Counted from the first letter of the stretch, positions 1-9,131 are shown. The stretch: DNA of 36,668 nucleotides from an uncultured Eubacterium sp. (GCA_910577295.1 CAJTLS010000014.1:30153-66820); one strand, 5' to 3'. The notes: generated by a model not told the origin, from the sequence alone. Translations and numbers: made by a program.

Positions 1-2
1 AT

Positions 3-1055
3 ATTTTATACGATGCCAGACCCCACATTGGCACGGATGTATTACAGCGAATTATGATAGCGATGAGAACGGAGATGGAAAGACTGGGATGTACGTTTCT
101 CTTTCATACCCGCATGTCGGATATTAAGCAGAAAGACGGCAGGCTGACAGGTATTGTAACCGTTCGCGGAGGAAACGAAATCTTTCTTCCGGCCGACCGT
201 CTTGTGCTGGCGATCGGTCATAGTGCAAGAGATACTTTTTCTCTTCTTTTGGAAAAGGAACTTTCGATTTCGCAGAAAGCATTTGCTGTGGGCGCGAGGG
301 TAGAGCATTGTCAGAGCGATTTGGATAAGGCTCAATATGGCATAGAGGACAGCATGCTTCCGGCCTCCTCCTATCAACTGACGGCAAAGACAGCCGACGG
401 GCGGGGGGTATATTCATTCTGTATGTGTCCGGGAGGATATGTTGTCAACGCCTCGTCAGAACAGGAGGCGCTTGTCGTCAATGGGATGAGCAATGCCAAA
501 CGGGATTCCGGATATGCCAATAGCGCGATTGTTGTTACGGTTTCACCGGAAGATTTCGGGAGTGAGCATCCGTTAGCCGGAGTGGAATTTCAGAGACGCT
601 GTGAAAGGAAGATGTATGCAATATGCGGGGGGAAGATACCGGTACAAAGATATGAAGATTTTGTTATGAATCAAAAAACGTCATCGCTCGGAAAGGTACA
701 GCCGTGTGTGAAAGGGAGATGGCATTTGGCGAATTTGCGGGAGGCGTTGCCAAAATCCATTGTTAATGGTATGATAGAGGGAATGGAGCAATTTGCGCAG
801 AGGATTGCCGGTTTTGATGACGGGGATACTTTGATTCTTGGTTTAGAATCACGCACTTCCTCTCCGATTCGGATTGAGAGGGATGAAAATTTAGAGAGCC
901 TGACGTGGAAACGGATATATCCTTGCGGCGAAGGGGCCGGCTATGCCGGCGGAATTATGTCTGCGGCAATGGACGGATTGCGGATTGCCATAAAAATACA
1001 GGAGAAAATACAGGCGCAGAAGGGAGATTCGCATGCGGTTACAGATAAAGGATAA
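3..1055 (+). CDS. FAD-dependent oxidoreductase (COG2509-like), 5' truncated by window edge
   Basis: The reading frame is open from the first bases of the window. The residues before the first internal ATG (position 54) read YDARPHIGTDVLQRI, which belongs to this family, so the true start lies upstream of the window. About 350 C-terminal residues are present. The visible pieces are a mid-protein flavoprotein segment (LVLAIGHSARDTF) and the C-terminal FAD-binding motif GEGAGYAGGIMSAAMDGLR, as in predicted FAD-dependent dehydrogenases of the HI0933/BaiN type. The substrate is unknown. The stop codon overlaps the proB start by 23 bp, so the two genes are translationally close and probably co-transcribed. 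Family confidence is good; function is not established. Confidence 0.85.
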   Translation: MLYDARPHIGTDVLQRIMIAMRTEMERLGCTFLFHTRMSDIKQKDGRLTGIVTVRGGNEIFLPADRLVLAIGHSARDTFSLLLEKELSISQKAFAVGARVEHCQSDLDKAQYGIEDSMLPASSYQLTAKTADGRGVYSFCMCPGGYVVNASSEQEALVVNGMSNAKRDSGYANSAIVVTVSPEDFGSEHPLAGVEFQRRCERKMYAICGGKIPVQRYEDFVMNQKTSSLGKVQPCVKGRWHLANLREALPKSIVNGMIEGMEQFAQRIAGFDDGDTLILGLESRTSSPIRIERDENLESLTWKRIYPCGEGAGYAGGIMSAAMDGLRIAIKIQEKIQAQKGDSHAVTDKG

Positions 1056-1863
1056 AAAGAGAATCGTCTTTAAAGTGGGAACGTCTACGCTGACACATGA
1101 GGAGACGGGCGCGTTGGATTTGGTTAAGATGGAAAAATTTGTAAGGATATTGACGGACTTACATAATCAGGGAAAAGAAATAGTCGTTGTTTCCTCGGGT
1201 GCAATTGGCGTGGGAAGAAAGGCGCTGAACCTTAAAGAGCGTCCACAGGAGCGCTCCATGAAACAGGCTTGTGCGGCAGTAGGACAGATTCGCCTGATGA
1301 CTGTGTATCAGAAATTATTTTCCGAATACAATCAGAACACAGCGCAGATTCTAATGACAAAAGTGACAATTGTCAATGATAAGAGTCGTCATAATGCTCA
1401 GAACACTTTTCGCGAATTGCTGAATATGGGAGTCATACCGATTGTCAATGAAAACGATACCGTGGCAACGGATGAAATCGATTTTGGTGATAACGATTAC
1501 TTATCCGCAATTGTTTCCGCGATTGTAAAAGCCGATTTACTTGTACTGCTGAGTGATATTGATGGATTGTATACCGATGACCCAAATAGAAATAAGGACG
1601 CCAAATTAATACCTCTGGTGGAACGGATTACCGATGAAATGCTGGAGATGGCGAAAGGGCCGACGTCGGATGTGGGAACCGGAGGGATGAGCTCCAAACT
1701 GGGGGCGGCTGGAATTGCCAATGATGCCGGAGCGGATATGATAATCATCAATGGTGAAGATATGGAAAACCTGAATAAGCTTTTGGAGGGCGAGGAGATT
1801 GGAACGCTCTTTACCGCCCATAAAACGAGACATTTTCATCTGAAAAATTATTTGGATCGTTAG
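1033..1863 (+). CDS. proB: Glutamate 5-kinase (ProB), short form without PUA domain
   Basis: It phosphorylates L-glutamate with ATP to gamma-glutamyl phosphate, the first step of proline synthesis, in the cytoplasm. The 276-aa protein is an amino-acid kinase domain: KVGTSTL near the N-terminus, VVSSGAIGVG, the glutamate-site segment NENDTV, DFGDNDYLSAIVS, and the ATP-site loop GTGGMSSKLGAA. The C-terminal PUA domain of the ~367-aa E. coli enzyme is absent. The ATG start has a GGGAG-type ribosome site and overlaps the preceding gene. The partner gene proA lies two genes downstream, separated by a YnzC-like gene and a folate gene in one closely spaced operon. Confidence 0.95.
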   Translation: MRLQIKDKKRIVFKVGTSTLTHEETGALDLVKMEKFVRILTDLHNQGKEIVVVSSGAIGVGRKALNLKERPQERSMKQACAAVGQIRLMTVYQKLFSEYNQNTAQILMTKVTIVNDKSRHNAQNTFRELLNMGVIPIVNENDTVATDEIDFGDNDYLSAIVSAIVKADLLVLLSDIDGLYTDDPNRNKDAKLIPLVERITDEMLEMAKGPTSDVGTGGMSSKLGAAGIANDAGADMIIINGEDMENLNKLLEGEEIGTLFTAHKTRHFHLKNYLDR

Positions 1864-1875
1864 GAGGAGCAGACG

Positions 1876-2085
1876 ATGACGGAAGAAAAGATACATCGTA
1901 TCAATGAATTATATAAAAAGAAAAAAGAGGGCACATTGACGCCGGAGGAGAAAGAGGAACAGGCGGCGCTTCGGGCAGAGTATGTGCAGGCCGTACGCAA
2001 CAATCTGCGGGCGACATTAGAGAATACGTCCATTCAGGAACCTGACGGAACGATTCACAAATTGCAAAAAAAGAGGACGCCGTAA
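1876..2085 (+). CDS. DUF896 (YnzC-like) small cytoplasmic protein
   Basis: A 69-aa highly charged protein. The N-terminal half, KIHRINELYKKKKEGTLTPE, is the typical DUF896 helical hairpin: an INEL motif, a lysine stretch, then TPEEKEEQ. The second half carries the usual R-x-E-Y-V-x-A-V-R-x-N-L pattern. B. subtilis YnzC is a small two-helix protein without an assigned enzymatic role, and none is claimed here. A GGAGGAG ribosome site lies about 8 nt upstream of the ATG. Its stop codon overlaps the next start (TAATG), so translation is coupled to the folate gene. Confidence 0.85.
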   Translation: MTEEKIHRINELYKKKKEGTLTPEEKEEQAALRAEYVQAVRNNLRATLENTSIQEPDGTIHKLQKKRTP

Positions 2086-2651
2086 TGAACAAAGAGCAGA
2101 TGCGTAAAATTGCGCTTAACAGGCGGGATGCGATAGAAGATTCGCTGCGGGAGCGCTGGTCGGAGGACATTACTGCTCAATTAGAGCAGCTGCCCTCTTT
2201 TCGCAAAGCGACAGATGTCCTGTCATATTCTTCTTTCCGCTCGGAGGTCTTGACAGACAGCTTCCACCGTTGCTGCTGGGCGATGGGGAAGAGGTTGTAT
2301 CTGCCAAAGACGGAACCTGCGCAGAAAGCGATGGAATTTTATGAAGTAAAAGAAGAGACTTCTCTGATACGGGGATATCAGGGGATATGGGAACCAGCAG
2401 GCGGCATATGTTTTTCACCGGAAAAGAAAGAAGAGGAAACTTTTATATTTTTATTAATGCCGGGGGCGGCATATGATGAGAAGAGAAACCGCATTGGCTA
2501 TGGCGGGGGGTATTATGACCGCTATCTGGCAAGGTATGGGGAATATATTGATATGACGGTAATGGCTGCTTTTGACGTGCAGTATGTGAAGTCGATTCCG
2601 TGTGGACAATGGGATATTCGTCCACAAAATATTGTAATCAACAGGAGGTAG
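2085..2651 (+). CDS. 5-formyltetrahydrofolate cyclo-ligase (MTHFS)
   Basis: It converts 5-formyl-THF plus ATP to 5,10-methenyl-THF, returning the storage form of folate to the one-carbon pool. The 188-aa length is normal. Diagnostic pieces are the N-terminal K-x-x-x-R-K-I-A-L-N-R-R-D region, the LYLPKTEP strand, and the C-terminal nucleotide/folate motif with GAAYDEKRNRIGYGGGYYDR. The start overlaps the YnzC-like stop codon by one base. The proA ribosome site AGGAGG sits across this gene's end (2643-2648), so proA translation probably follows directly. Confidence 0.92.
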   Translation: MNKEQMRKIALNRRDAIEDSLRERWSEDITAQLEQLPSFRKATDVLSYSSFRSEVLTDSFHRCCWAMGKRLYLPKTEPAQKAMEFYEVKEETSLIRGYQGIWEPAGGICFSPEKKEEETFIFLLMPGAAYDEKRNRIGYGGGYYDRYLARYGEYIDMTVMAAFDVQYVKSIPCGQWDIRPQNIVINRR

Positions 2652-2654
2652 GAT

Positions 2655-3914
2655 ATGGAAACGAGAGAAGATTCTCTGATAGTAATAGGGCAACATGCAA
2701 AAACCGCGTCCAGAGAGATGCTTCGTTTGGGAGTGACAGAAAAAAACGCAGGATTGGAAGCCGTGGCACAAGCGCTCATTGATAATGCACACGGTCTGCT
2801 GGAAGCGAATAAAAAAGATGTAGAACGGGCCAGAACGGGCGGCATGAAAGAATCTCTCGTCGACCGTTTAACTCTGACGGAGGAACGGATTGAGGGAATG
2901 GCAGAAGGAATTCGGCAGATTATTTCGTTGGAAGACCCTGTTGGGGAAGTACTGAGCATGAAGACAACGCCGCTTGGCATGCAGATTGGTCAGAAGAGAG
3001 TGCCTTTGGGCGTAATCGGAATCATCTACGAATCGCGTCCAAATGTTACGGCGGATGCGTTCGGATTGTGTTTTAAGACGGGAAATGCTGTTATTTTGCG
3101 GGGAGGAAAAGATGCTATTTCTTCGAACAAAGCGATTGTCAAAGTAATTCGGGAAGCCCTGAATACGTGTAAACTGCCGATGGACAGCATTCAATTATTG
3201 GAGGATACTTCGCATGAGACGGCGGAGCGTTTTATGCGTATGAACGAATACGTGGATGTCCTAATTCCGCGCGGCGGCGCCGGACTGATTCGCACTGTCG
3301 TGGAAAAAAGTACCGTTCCGGTCATTGAAACCGGCACCGGAAACTGTCATGTTTACGTCGATGAAACCGCCGACGAAAAGATGGCAGCGGATATTGTTGA
3401 AAATGCAAAGACACAACGGCTTGGCGTCTGCAACGCCTGTGAATCACTTGTAATCCACAACGCCGCGTTAGAGAAGATATTGCCGTTAATTGCGCAGCGA
3501 TTAGAAAATCATCAGGTAGAATTGCGTGGCGATGAACGCGCCAGAGCATGTTATAATAATATGAAAGAAGCTACAGAGGAAGACTTTGGAAAGGAATATC
3601 TGGATGCTGTTATATCGGTGAAAGTAGTCGATTCACTGGAGGAGGCAATCGAGCATATCAATCATTATAATACCGGCCATTCGGAGGCTATTGTGACTTC
3701 CGATTACCACAATGCGATGACTTTTCTGAATGAGATAGACGCCGCTGCCGTTTATGTCAATGCTTCCACACGTTTCACCGACGGATTTGAGTTCGGATTT
3801 GGTGCGGAAATCGGGATTAGTACCCAAAAACTCCATGCAAGGGGGCCGATGGGATTACTGGCTCTGACGACGACCAAATATATTATTATGGGAGACGGAC
3901 AGATACGGGGATAG
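2655..3914 (+). CDS. proA: Gamma-glutamyl phosphate reductase (ProA)
   Basis: It reduces gamma-glutamyl phosphate with NADPH to glutamate-5-semialdehyde, the second step of proline synthesis. The 419-aa protein has the aldehyde-dehydrogenase fold and full family length. Visible motifs are VPLGVIGIIYESRPNVTAD near residues 116-133, KTGNAVILRGGKDA (cofactor region), ETGTGNCHVYVD, and QRLGVCNACESL, where Cys259 is the expected catalytic thiol. The C-terminal region reads FGFGAEIGISTQKLHARGPMG. The gene is three nucleotides from the preceding one and belongs to the same operon as proB. Confidence 0.97.
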   Translation: METREDSLIVIGQHAKTASREMLRLGVTEKNAGLEAVAQALIDNAHGLLEANKKDVERARTGGMKESLVDRLTLTEERIEGMAEGIRQIISLEDPVGEVLSMKTTPLGMQIGQKRVPLGVIGIIYESRPNVTADAFGLCFKTGNAVILRGGKDAISSNKAIVKVIREALNTCKLPMDSIQLLEDTSHETAERFMRMNEYVDVLIPRGGAGLIRTVVEKSTVPVIETGTGNCHVYVDETADEKMAADIVENAKTQRLGVCNACESLVIHNAALEKILPLIAQRLENHQVELRGDERARACYNNMKEATEEDFGKEYLDAVISVKVVDSLEEAIEHINHYNTGHSEAIVTSDYHNAMTFLNEIDAAAVYVNASTRFTDGFEFGFGAEIGISTQKLHARGPMGLLALTTTKYIIMGDGQIRG

Positions 3915-3931
3915 TAAAGTTGAGGTGACTT

Positions 3932-4657
3932 ATGAAAAGATTTAGAGATATCGTGCGTATGGTCAGGCTCTTTTACATACTTGTGTTTGAAATGCTGAAA
4001 AATTATCGCCGTCTTAATGATGATTTGGATAACAATTTTTCCATTTGTAAAAAGATATGTAAAAAGATTGTCCGTTCGGCGAAAATCACATTAAACACAT
4101 ACGGGTGCGAGAATCTGCCCAAACATAATAAGTTTCTTCTCGTGTCCAATCACCGCTGTTTCTTTGACGTTGTTTTTTTAATTGCGGCCATTGAGGAAAC
4201 GGTTAGTTTTGTCGCTGCTAAGGAGTTATGGCGATATCCGGTGTTGAGAAAATATTTAAGTTCCATCGCCTGTGTGCCGTTAGACCGCGGAGCGCTGGAA
4301 ATGGAAGAGTTAAAACATAGCATATTGACGATGAGAAGCGCATTGGAAGAAGGTAATCTTGTTTTGTTTCCGGAGGGAGAATGCAGCTACCACAGTTTTC
4401 AGATACGCAAATTCAAAAAGGGAGGTTTTCTTGGTATCTCAAGCATGAAACAATGCATTGTACCTGTCTTTTTGCAGATGGATAAGTTGAAGAATATCGG
4501 GCGCTGGATGATTCCGCAGGGAGAGGTCGGGATTCATGTCGGGCCGTCCTTTACGCCGGAAGATATCGGTGCGAGGAGAAATACTGCAGGAGAGATTGCG
4601 GCATATGCGCAGAAACGTGTTCTGTTGTTGCAGGAAAATTCAGAAACAGATGGGTGA
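3932..4657 (+). CDS. 1-acylglycerol-3-phosphate acyltransferase family protein (PlsC-like)
   Basis: A 241-aa lysophospholipid acyltransferase-family protein, probably acting at the inner face of the membrane in phospholipid synthesis. It shows the catalytic HX4D box (His74 to Asp79 in VSNHRCFFDV) and the substrate-binding FPEG motif at 146-149 (LVLFPEGECSY). The N-terminal stretch around residues 8-22 is hydrophobic and could anchor it. PlsC proper normally carries a clear NHxSxxD box; here it is NHRCFFD, so the exact acyl acceptor is uncertain. It is the last gene before the 23-bp hairpin and is probably co-transcribed with proA, 17 nt upstream. Confidence 0.85.
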   Translation: MKRFRDIVRMVRLFYILVFEMLKNYRRLNDDLDNNFSICKKICKKIVRSAKITLNTYGCENLPKHNKFLLVSNHRCFFDVVFLIAAIEETVSFVAAKELWRYPVLRKYLSSIACVPLDRGALEMEELKHSILTMRSALEEGNLVLFPEGECSYHSFQIRKFKKGGFLGISSMKQCIVPVFLQMDKLKNIGRWMIPQGEVGIHVGPSFTPEDIGARRNTAGEIAAYAQKRVLLLQENSETDG

Positions 4658-4726
4658 ATCGTCTGGCTTTGTCAGAAAAGTAGTGGTTTTTTTCTTTTGT
4701 ATATGTTACTATGATGCTAGGGTTAA

Positions 4727-4776
4727 AAGGTCAAAAGCCGGATAAGTTCCGGTGAACTTATCCGGCTTTTGACCTT
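4727..4776 (+). terminator. Perfect 23-bp hairpin between plsC-like gene and alaS
   Basis: The arms 4727-4749 and 4754-4776 are perfectly complementary around the four-base loop CGGT. The downstream arm contains CCGGCTTTT, so a shorter stem followed by TTTT can act as an intrinsic terminator for the proBA-plsC operon. There is no long T-tract beyond the full stem, so efficiency is uncertain. Part of the right arm (TTGACC, 4769-4774) could also act as a -35 element for alaS, with a TATTTT at 4791-4796 (16-bp spacer). That second role is speculative. Confidence 0.7.
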
Positions 4777-4823
4777 AACATTTTATTATATATTTTAGAT
4801 GAAAAGGCAGGAGGCAATATACC

Positions 4824-7472
4824 GTGAAATCATATGGATTAAATGAATTAAGAAAAATGTATTTGGATTTTTTTGAGAGCAAAGGTCATCTGGTGATGCC
4901 GAGTTTTTCCCTTGTACCTCAAAACGATAAAAGTTTGCTGCTCATTAACGCTGGCATGGCGCCATTAAAACCATATTTTACCGGACAGGAAATTCCGCCG
5001 CGCAAGCGGGTGGCTACCTGTCAGAAATGCATTCGCACAGGTGATATAGAAAATGTCGGCAAGACATCAAGACACGGAACTTTTTTTGAAATGTTGGGCA
5101 ACTTTTCGTTTGGTGACTATTTTAAGAAAGAAGCAATTGCATGGTCGTGGGAATTTTTGACCAAAGTGTTGGAGATTCCGGAAGAACGTCTGTATCCCTC
5201 CGTCTATCAGGAAGACGACGAAGCATATGATATTTGGAAGAACGATATTGGAATAGCGCCGGAACGTATTTTTCGTTTCGGAAAGGAAGATAATTTTTGG
5301 GAGCATGGGGCAGGACCTTGCGGACCTTGTTCGGAAATCTATTATGACCGCGGTGAGAAGTACGGTTGCGGGAAACCGGATTGTACCGTTGGTTGTGAGT
5401 GTGACCGCTATGTTGAAATCTGGAATAATGTATTTACACAGTTTGAGAATGATGGAAATGGAAATTATACGGAATTAGAAAATAAAAATATTGATACCGG
5501 AATGGGGTTGGAGCGTTTGGCAATGGCAATGCAGGACGTGGATTCCATTTTTGATGTCGATACGATTAAGGCCATTCGGGACAAGGTATGTCAATTGGCA
5601 AAGACAGAGTATGGGAAAGAAGAGAGAAAGGATATGTCGATTCGTGTTATTACCGAACATATCCGCTCAGTGACTTTTATGATTTCTGACGGCATTACTC
5701 CATCGAATGAAGGGCGTGGTTATGTACTCCGCCGCCTGCTCAGAAGAGCGGCCCGTCATGGCAGGCTGCTTGGCATTCAGGGAGAGTTTTTAGGAGAGCT
5801 TAGCAAAACCGTTATCGCAGAATCACATACGGGATATCCGGAACTGGCAGACCGGCAGACATACATTGTAAAAATGATTACGGTTGAAGAACAGAACTTT
5901 AACAAAACTATAGATCAGGGACTTTCCATTTTAAATGAAAAGATGGCAGAATTGGATAAATCCGGGAATACGGTTTTATCCGGCGAAAATACATTTAAGT
6001 TGTATGATACCTATGGATTTCCGATTGACCTCACAATTGAGATTTTGGAAGAGCGGGGTTTTTCCGTGGATGAAAAGGGCTTCCATGAAGCGATGGAGAA
6101 GCAGAGAAAGACAGCTCGTGAAGCACGTGAAACGACAAATTATATGGGGGCGGATGTGACGATTTATCAGTCGATTGACGCCGCCGTCGAAAGTAAATTT
6201 GTCGGTTATGACCGTCTGACACACGAATCAGAGATTACGGTACTTACGACAAAGGATGCAATTGTAGAGGAATTGAAAGCCGGAGAAGAAGGCACGGTAC
6301 TTGTTGCCGAGACGCCAATGTATGCAACAATGGGTGGACAAGTTGCCGACAATGGGATTATTACAACTGCGGGTGGCAAATTTATCGTAGAAGATGTCAT
6401 TCAGCTTCAGGGCTCGAAAATTGGTCATGTCGGCAGGATGGCGGAAGGAGTGATTCGCGCAGGTGAAACAGCCACGCTGACGGTAGATGAGACGAAAAGA
6501 AATTTGACTGCCAATAATCATAGTGCTACTCATCTGATGCAGAAAGCGCTGCGTCTTGTGCTCGGGGAACACGTAGAGCAGAAAGGCTCTCTGGTTGATG
6601 AAAATAAACTTCGTTTTGACTTTACACACTTTACGCCGATGACGGCGGAAGAGATTGCGAAAGTAGAAGAGATTGTCAACCGAGAGATTGTTGCCGGACT
6701 TGCGGTAGAGACAAATGAGATGTCCATTGAGGAGGCAAAAAAGACAGGAGCCATGGCCCTCTTTGGTGAGAAGTACGGCGAAGTTGTCCGCGTCGTTCAG
6801 ATGGGCGACTTCAGTTCCGAGCTTTGCGGTGGAACGCATGTCAGCAACACGCAGAATATTTCTTCCTTTAAGATTATTTCGGAAAGCGGTGTGGCGGCTG
6901 GCGTACGGCGTATCGAGGCGTTGACCGGAGCTGCCTTAATGAAGTATTATAATGATGTTGAAAAAGAATTACATGAGGTAGCAAAATATTTAAAATCCTC
7001 GCCGGGTGAAGTTTTCAAAAAAGTTACTTCGCTGCAGGAGGAGTTGAAAGAATTACAGAAAGAAAATAATAAGCTTAAGGCAAAAATAGCGAAAGATGCG
7101 GCGGGGGATGTGCTCAGTGAAGCCGTGGAAGTAGATGGCATTCATCTTCTGGCAAAGCAGTTGAATGATATAGATATGAATGGGATGCGTGAGCTGGGAG
7201 ACGAGACAAAACAGAAATTAGGAGAGGCATTCATCTTATATGCCTGTGAGGCAAATGGAAAAGCAAATATTATTGCCATGGCAACTGACGGAGCGATGAA
7301 GAAAGGCGCTCATGCCGGAAATCTCATTAAAGAAGTAGCTTCGATTGTTGGCGGAGGCGGAGGTGGACGTCCGAATATGGCGCAGGCAGGCGGTAAGAAT
7401 CCATCGGCTATTCCTCAGGCGTTGGAAACAGCTATGGAAGTGATGAAAAAACAGATAACAGAGACAAATTGA
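4824..7472 (+). CDS. alaS: Alanyl-tRNA synthetase
   Basis: It charges tRNA-Ala with alanine and hydrolyses mischarged Ser/Gly-tRNA-Ala. The 882-aa length matches bacterial AlaS. In order: class II catalytic domain (HGTFFEMLGNFSFGDYF; WNNVFTQFEND; GMGLERLAM), the tRNA-recognition helices, the editing domain with zinc-type motifs NHSATH and CGGTHV, a coiled coil around LQEELKELQKENNKLKAK, and the C-terminal glycine-rich C-Ala motif GGGGGGRPNMAQAGGK. The start is GTG at 4824, supported by AGGAGG at 4809-4814. No T-box leader is visible in the 166-bp upstream gap, which holds the hairpin instead. It is convergent with the CoA-transferase gene across a shared terminator. Confidence 0.98.
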   Translation: MKSYGLNELRKMYLDFFESKGHLVMPSFSLVPQNDKSLLLINAGMAPLKPYFTGQEIPPRKRVATCQKCIRTGDIENVGKTSRHGTFFEMLGNFSFGDYFKKEAIAWSWEFLTKVLEIPEERLYPSVYQEDDEAYDIWKNDIGIAPERIFRFGKEDNFWEHGAGPCGPCSEIYYDRGEKYGCGKPDCTVGCECDRYVEIWNNVFTQFENDGNGNYTELENKNIDTGMGLERLAMAMQDVDSIFDVDTIKAIRDKVCQLAKTEYGKEERKDMSIRVITEHIRSVTFMISDGITPSNEGRGYVLRRLLRRAARHGRLLGIQGEFLGELSKTVIAESHTGYPELADRQTYIVKMITVEEQNFNKTIDQGLSILNEKMAELDKSGNTVLSGENTFKLYDTYGFPIDLTIEILEERGFSVDEKGFHEAMEKQRKTAREARETTNYMGADVTIYQSIDAAVESKFVGYDRLTHESEITVLTTKDAIVEELKAGEEGTVLVAETPMYATMGGQVADNGIITTAGGKFIVEDVIQLQGSKIGHVGRMAEGVIRAGETATLTVDETKRNLTANNHSATHLMQKALRLVLGEHVEQKGSLVDENKLRFDFTHFTPMTAEEIAKVEEIVNREIVAGLAVETNEMSIEEAKKTGAMALFGEKYGEVVRVVQMGDFSSELCGGTHVSNTQNISSFKIISESGVAAGVRRIEALTGAALMKYYNDVEKELHEVAKYLKSSPGEVFKKVTSLQEELKELQKENNKLKAKIAKDAAGDVLSEAVEVDGIHLLAKQLNDIDMNGMRELGDETKQKLGEAFILYACEANGKANIIAMATDGAMKKGAHAGNLIKEVASIVGGGGGGRPNMAQAGGKNPSAIPQALETAMEVMKKQITETN

Positions 7473-7552
7473 TAACAGTCGTTTGAGTGTGGTTATTTTA
7501 AAGGCAATTCTATAAAAGAATTACAACCGATATAGGTTGAAGAGAATTTGGC

Positions 7553-7617
7553 ATAAAAAGGAAGAAACGGTAATCCGACGAGAGAGAATCTCAGGGGTAC
7601 CGTTTCTTTCTTTTTAT
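7553..7617. terminator. Bidirectional terminator between alaS and the CoA-transferase gene
   Basis: A 20-nt arm at 7553-7572 pairs with 7598-7617, with one G-T pair. The left arm is A-rich at its outer edge and the right arm T-rich (TTTCTTTCTTTTT), so the hairpin gives a U-tract in both directions. The two flanking genes are convergent, which fits shared termination. Confidence 0.85.
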
Positions 7618-7626
7618 GTTATAAAA

Positions 7627-8967
7627 TTATTTATTCGACCGTCTCCAAATATTCATTGCCTGAGCTTCCTTAATCAAATCATCGCGGAAATCCGGGTGGG
7701 CGATTTGGATGAGAGCTTCTGCGCGCTGCCATGTGGAGAGACCTTTTAGGTTTGCCATTCCATATTCGGTAACAATATACATTGTGTTAGCGCGGGTGTC
7801 CGTAACAATCGAGCCGTTAGATAACGTCGGACGGATACGGGATTGAAGTTCTCCCTGTTTATTTTTAAAGGTAGAGGAGAGGCAGATGAAACTTTTGCCG
7901 CCCTTGGATTTATAAGCGCCCAATACGAAGTCAAGCTGGCCGCCGGCGCCGCTTATGTTTCTCGTTCCGGCAGATTCTGCATTAACCTGACCAAAAAGGT
8001 CAATATCAACGGCATTATTAATGGAAATAAAATTGTCATGTGCAGAGATGACATTGATATCATTGGCGTAATCTACAGGAACACTCATACACTCCGGATT
8101 GTTATCAAGGAAATCATATAATTTCTTTGTTCCTGCTGCAAAAGCATAAACCTGTCGTCCTTGATTTATGTTCTTTTTGGAGCCGTTTATTTTTCCTGCT
8201 TTTGCCATATCTACGAAAGCATCCACATACATTTCCGTATGAACGCCAAGATCTTTTAAGTCCGATTGGGCAATCATGGAGCCAACCGCATTTGGCATAC
8301 CGCCGATGCCGAGCTGAAGGCAGGCGCCGTTCGGAATCTGTGCAACAATTTGTTTTGCTACGGCATGGTCAACTTCTGTGGCTGCTCCACCGCCGCCCAT
8401 TTCAGCCATAGGTGGATTGTTGCCCTCGATAATCATATCTACTTTGGAGATATGTATATTCTCTTGGAAACCACCATGACATTGCGGCATATTTTCATTT
8501 ACTTCGACAATGATACACTTGCTGCGCTCGCATGCGGCTGCGAGATGAGAAGCACTTGGGCCAAAGTTGAAATAACCGTGTTTGTCCATTGGGGCAACCT
8601 GCATGACGCAAACATCAATATCTTCCGTCATATCGCGGTAGTAGCGAGGTAATTCAGAATAGCGAATAGGGGAATAAAAGGAAAATCCTTTTGCCATCGC
8701 CTTTCTCTCAATACCTCCCATATGCCAAGAGTTCCAAGTCATATGTTCGGCCGGATTATCAATTTTAAAAATTTCCGGCTCCCACATTAAAATGCCTCCG
8801 CGGAAATTTACGTTTGTCAGTTCAGACATGCGTGGTGCCAAAGCAGCATCAAAAGCAATTGGAGTTGTAGCAGTCCATCCATAATCTACCCAATCACCGG
8901 ACTTGATAATCTGTGCGGCTTTTTCTGCCGTTGTCAATTTGCTCTTGTATAAAGATTTGTAATCCAT
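7627..8967 (-). CDS. but: Butyryl-CoA:acetate CoA-transferase (4-hydroxybutyrate CoA-transferase family)
   Basis: It transfers CoA from butyryl-CoA to acetate, releasing butyrate and acetyl-CoA, the last step of butyrate formation in many Lachnospiraceae. The 446-aa protein is an acetyl-CoA hydrolase/transferase. It shows VAPMDKHGYFNFGPSAS, the oxyanion/CoA loop QLGIGGMPNAVG (residues 218-229), and HTEMYVDA, where Glu245 matches the expected glutamyl-CoA nucleophile. C-terminal GAGGQLDF and VTEYGMANLKG follow. The ATG at 8967 has AGGAGG upstream on the minus strand. It has its own promoter, divergent from the coaD-thl operon. Close relatives act on 4-hydroxybutyrate or propionate, but the neighbouring butyrate operon makes the butyryl-CoA/acetate assignment most likely. 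Confidence 0.9.
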   Translation of the reverse strand: MDYKSLYKSKLTTAEKAAQIIKSGDWVDYGWTATTPIAFDAALAPRMSELTNVNFRGGILMWEPEIFKIDNPAEHMTWNSWHMGGIERKAMAKGFSFYSPIRYSELPRYYRDMTEDIDVCVMQVAPMDKHGYFNFGPSASHLAAACERSKCIIVEVNENMPQCHGGFQENIHISKVDMIIEGNNPPMAEMGGGGAATEVDHAVAKQIVAQIPNGACLQLGIGGMPNAVGSMIAQSDLKDLGVHTEMYVDAFVDMAKAGKINGSKKNINQGRQVYAFAAGTKKLYDFLDNNPECMSVPVDYANDINVISAHDNFISINNAVDIDLFGQVNAESAGTRNISGAGGQLDFVLGAYKSKGGKSFICLSSTFKNKQGELQSRIRPTLSNGSIVTDTRANTMYIVTEYGMANLKGLSTWQRAEALIQIAHPDFRDDLIKEAQAMNIWRRSNK

Positions 8968-9058
8968 AGTAACCTCCTATTTGTTTTTCGTTCTTTGCGG
9001 GTAAAAAACAAGCGTCTCCCAACAAAGTATATCATTTTCTGATGAAATAACTGCTCCC

Positions 9059-9087
9059 ATTTTATCATTAAGAGAACAGTGGGTCAA
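9059..9087 (-). promoter_or_regulatory. Predicted sigma-A promoter of the CoA-transferase gene
   Basis: On the minus strand TTGACC (complement of 9082-9087) is separated by 17 bp from TAAAAT (complement of 9059-9064). This leaves an 80- to 90-nt leader before the ATG at 8967. It points away from the coaD-thl promoter, about 40 bp further right. Confidence 0.6.
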
Positions 9088-9113
9088 GGGTATGAAATTG
9101 AAACTTAAAAAGT

Positions 9114-9131
9114 TTGTTAAATTGTTGACAA
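9114..9131. promoter_or_regulatory. Putative Rex operator over the coaD-butyrate operon promoter
   Basis: The 18-bp sequence TTGTTAAATTGTTGACAA matches the Rex consensus TTGTTAA-N4-TTAACAA at 13 of 14 defined positions; the only change is A to G in the right half. The -35 hexamer TTGACA (9125-9130) lies inside the right half-site, so a bound repressor would block RNA polymerase. Rex is the NADH/NAD+ responsive repressor known to control butyrate and alcohol genes in clostridia. The match is seen directly; binding by Rex is inferred, and no rex gene lies in this window. Confidence 0.7.

Noticed and set aside
4658..4823. T-box riboswitch before alaS
   Set aside because: No T-box sequence (AGGGTGGNACCGCG) or specifier stem is present; the gap holds only the 23-bp hairpin.
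6228..6839. Minus-strand open frame of 203 codons inside alaS
   Set aside because: It lies entirely within the AlaS editing-domain coding region and has no ribosome site or family pattern.
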